Assembly: GCF_000208865.1 (NCBI RefSeq)
Contig: NC_018392.1
Location: 186,001-250,000 of the forward strand
DNA length: 64,000 bases
Direction of reading: 5' to 3'
From: Neospora caninum Liverpool
Taxonomy: Eukaryota > Apicomplexa > Conoidasida > Eucoccidiorida > Sarcocystidae
The position numbers and the translations under genes are program-made. The notes under the pieces are model-generated. The model saw only the letters and a program-made list of their open reading frames with translations. It was not told the DNA's origin and ran no database searches. Positions 61,563-64,000 of the stretch are shown here, one piece after another (the first letter of the stretch is position 1; each line of letters begins with the position of its first letter).

Positions 61563-62165
61563 TTAGGCAAACTGGAGAAGAGACGCCAGAGCGGCGGTGA
61601 CAGCGCCGGCGGCCATCACGGGACGGACAGCCGAGGACATCACGTGGAAGTTCACCGTGCACTTCTGTTCTTCCTCCTCCAGGCGGGCAGCCGCACCAGG
61701 TGTACCCGCAGGTGCGGCACTGGAGCAGATGACATGGAGGTCGTGCTCTTCAGGCGGCAAGACGGGAATTGTGAAGTTGAAAACGCCGACCTTTGTATCT
61801 CCACTAGCTCTGGACTTAGCAGGGTTCAGAGCGGTCACATTGACGAAAGTTGCCCCGGGGAGAATGTCGGAAAGAGTGGCAAGCGACTCGTGCTCAGCAT
61901 ACATTTGCGGGGCTTTAGGGTCGTACGCTGGCTTCAAACTCTTATGGGTGACCTCTTTGCACTGGAAGACGAAAGACTGACCAGGCTCCGTAAAGTTGAA
62001 GGAGAGCGGGTCTTTCTCGCAAGTGGGGATGTTGTCTCCTTGTCTCGCAAAGGCGGCTTGGGTGCTCTTGCCTCGCAGGGCGGAGGCCTGCTGGGCGGAG
62101 AGGGCGAGGGCGCCGAGGGTGACGAGGGAGAACTTCATCTTGGGGAAACTGCGGAGAAAGGACAT
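61563..62165 (-). CDS. SRS-domain (SAG1-related) GPI-anchored surface protein
   Basis: A single-exon frame encodes 200 residues from the ATG at 62163-62165. A second in-frame ATG at 62136-62138 would give a tighter signal peptide (MKFSLVTLGALALSAQQASA). After cleavage the protein shows one SRS-like domain with four cysteines (~49, 69, 147, 169) in the typical pattern: TCEKDPLSFNF, SFVFQCKE, FNFTIPVLPPEEHDLHVICS and QKCTVNF. Potential N-glycosylation sites are N57, N109 and N130. The C-terminus has a Ser-Ser followed by a hydrophobic tail with no cytoplasmic residues (VMAAGAVTAALASLLQFA), a GPI-attachment signal. SRS proteins coat the zoite surface and act in attachment and host immune interaction. 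The four-cysteine domain is shorter in disulfides than the six-cysteine SAG1 domains. The family call is firm; the member is not assigned. Confidence 0.88.
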   Translation of the reverse strand: MSFLRSFPKMKFSLVTLGALALSAQQASALRGKSTQAAFARQGDNIPTCEKDPLSFNFTEPGQSFVFQCKEVTHKSLKPAYDPKAPQMYAEHESLATLSDILPGATFVNVTALNPAKSRASGDTKVGVFNFTIPVLPPEEHDLHVICSSAAPAGTPGAAARLEEEEQKCTVNFHVMSSAVRPVMAAGAVTAALASLLQFA

Positions 62166-64000
62166 CACACGCAATGACTTGGCGGATGGAATGGGATAGT
62201 TAAAGCGCAGTTTTAAAAAGAGGGACAAAAATGGGGAGGAAATATCGCCTCGTGCAGATTGCGCACCCGGGGGAGCGAGTCGGTGGTGGACGCGTCGTCT
62301 ACGGGTGCCGACGAATGGTGTATCAGGTACGCGAGTCGCCGCAGCGTGGTACAAAAAAACAGCATAACTGCGGCGGAAAAGATCAGCTGGACAGAGTGAG
62401 ATCTGTGCAGCATTCTCTTCTAAGGTACTACGTGCACAAGCGGCTTGGGGCCTCCCCGGAGCGCCTCCTCATGGTGTGTCCGACCGCCGCAGAAACAGGG
62501 TCGAGGGGGAGGATGCATCCGCATCGAGCGACGCGGGGTATCAAAGAGGAAGATGTCTAATGCAAGTCGTGGAATCAACGGCAATCCAGTGGAAAAGAGC
62601 AGGCCCTTGCTTCCGAAGCACACCAGCAGCCGTCACGCTTTCTCCATTGGTGCGACCGGATGCGAACGTGTGACGGGGAGCGGTGGGGACTTGCGTCCCG
62701 GACCCGCCACAACGTTTTTCCAGTCAGAGCCTGTCTGGAACTTACAGATTGAGGAGGGAAAATGCTGGGCAGAAATCCGCGGAGAGGCGCAGGGAAACAA
62801 ATCGGTTGGACAATCGAAAGAGATTCAGGAGGAAAGGAGTAAAGGAAATGAAAAGCGAAAGAATGGTGTTGGGGACTCGGAAAACACCCCGGGATCCTCT
62901 CGGGACGCAGGAGAGCTAGCGTGGAGGGCGAAACTAGCCACGGCGCGGCGGGTTGCGCGCGAAGCGAGAGGGGGTCGAGACCCCGGCGGGATGTTAGAGC
63001 TCGACGACGATCCGGATGGGATTTGCTCCCCGATGTTCTCTTGCAGGGGGCTAGTTAGACGACTGACCGGACGCCAACCTGGCGAGTCCGATTTCCACCC
63101 GCGCCTGCTCGTCGCTTCCGGAGCGCCGTTCTCTGCCCGAATCTGGTTTGATGAAATCGATTGCCGAGCGAACGGCGCCCTGAGGGAGAATCTCGACACC
63201 CCGGACAACCCGAGCGTCTCGGCAGATTTCCGCCCATTGCTGACCCGCCCCATTTGCAGAAACCCGCGGAAGGGGGTCCAAATCAGCCAGCAAACACAGA
63301 ACGGTAGACATCGGTATACATTGCCGGCAGCTTCTGAACGGGGGGCGGCACTGCGTGCCTCCTCCACTCTGTCTTTCGAGGAAGATCAGACCAAAACCTG
63401 CAAACAGAGGCCCGAGAATCTTTCTTTCTGTCTGGAAAAAAGGAGACACAAATCCCAGAGAGCTACCACGCGGTGCACACCGACCGTGCCGTGTCGGTCT
63501 GGAGTCTGGGGGTTGGGCGAGGTAGCTCTTGGTTCCTTTTCCACGCCTGGAAGCACGGAATGCGCACACACACCATAGAAGAGATAGAAAGGGAATTCTT
63601 CCTCCGAGAACCTCGAATCCAGACGCGACGGCGAAGCAACGAAACACACGGGGACGAGAGGTGAGAGAGCGAGTGTAGGCCGAGGCGACGATCCGTCCCT
63701 GTGTTGTGTCTTGGGCTGTTGAGGGCCCACCGGGCACTCGAATGGACCCGGAGCGTTGCCGTCATGAAAAGAGCAGAAAAGAGAGAGACTGCATCAGATC
63801 TAGAGATTACAGCAACGAAAACAGGGCGCTACCAGGCTCCCCTTCGCTCCGTTACACAAAAGGGAGAGTCCTGGCGACACGCGCCCGCCTCGCTACTCAG
63901 TTTTTTCAACTCACACTGGGCCATGTCCAGAGAACGGGGGATAAGATGTGAGAAGGGATTTCCGTTTTTGACTAGCACACCACCTTTGCTTTTTTATATC
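62166..64000. other. Upstream region of the SRS gene
   Basis: This should contain the minus-strand SRS promoter. A short A-rich stretch lies at ~62208-62232. A 377-codon plus-strand frame (62445-63578) and overlapping minus-strand frames of 180-228 codons (62825-63367, 63051-63737) are all open at once, which points to GC-driven absence of stops rather than a gene. None shows a domain. Nothing else is recognised up to the window end. Confidence 0.4.

Noticed and set aside
62445..63578. Plus-strand open frame of 377 codons upstream of the SRS gene
   Set aside because: It overlaps long open frames on the minus strand and shows no domain, repeat or conserved block; GC-driven openness is the simpler explanation. 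Strand-specific RNA-seq would settle it.

Overview
The window looks like nuclear DNA of a sarcocystid coccidian (Toxoplasma/Hammondia/Neospora group). Supporting signs are moderately GC-rich intron-containing genes, very long proteins whose conserved domains are split by Ser/Arg/Glu/Lys-rich insertions, pyrimidine-rich leaders upstream of start codons, many (AT)n microsatellites in introns and spacers, coccidian-type start contexts (for example AGAAAATGG), and a small GPI-anchored SRS (SAG1-related) surface antigen. There is one 100-N assembly gap (1905-2004). The genus assignment is inference; no species-specific marker was recognised.

Layout: (1) 1-3610, non-coding, with the gap and a pyrimidine-rich leader. 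(2) 3611-11546 (+), a four-exon gene for a ~2192-residue polytopic membrane protein with two multi-pass blocks around a ~1600-residue low-complexity loop. (3) 16356-28815 (+), a synaptojanin-type phosphoinositide phosphatase (SAC domain plus inositol-polyphosphate 5-phosphatase domain) in about 12 exons; every junction but one is clear and the total stays in frame. (4) 31464-36278 (+), a single long exon for a Glu/Lys/Arg-rich protein with conserved Cys- and His-containing islands. (5) 36279-43500, a gene-poor, AT-richer stretch. (6) 45409-51724 (+), a multi-exon PH-domain protein whose PH fold is interrupted by a very large insert. (7) 55209-58700 (+), a two-exon RBM5/RBM10-like splicing factor (SR-rich N-terminus, RRM, RanBP2 zinc finger, OCRE, C2H2 finger) that lacks the usual G-patch. 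(8) 61563-62165 (-), a 200-residue SRS-domain surface protein, convergent with gene 7. The rest is spacer, leader and 3' sequence.

The genes do not form an operon-like unit. Two of the six (the synaptojanin-like enzyme and the PH protein) belong to phosphoinositide metabolism or binding and membrane traffic. The RBM5-like gene belongs to pre-mRNA splicing and the SRS gene to the parasite surface. No CRISPR array, insertion sequence, rRNA or convincing tRNA was seen. The most unusual items are the cyclase-like membrane layout without a recognisable catalytic domain (gene 1), the tandem repeat that copies a 5' splice site inside the SAC-encoding part of gene 2, and the three proteins with conserved folds split by hundreds of low-complexity residues.
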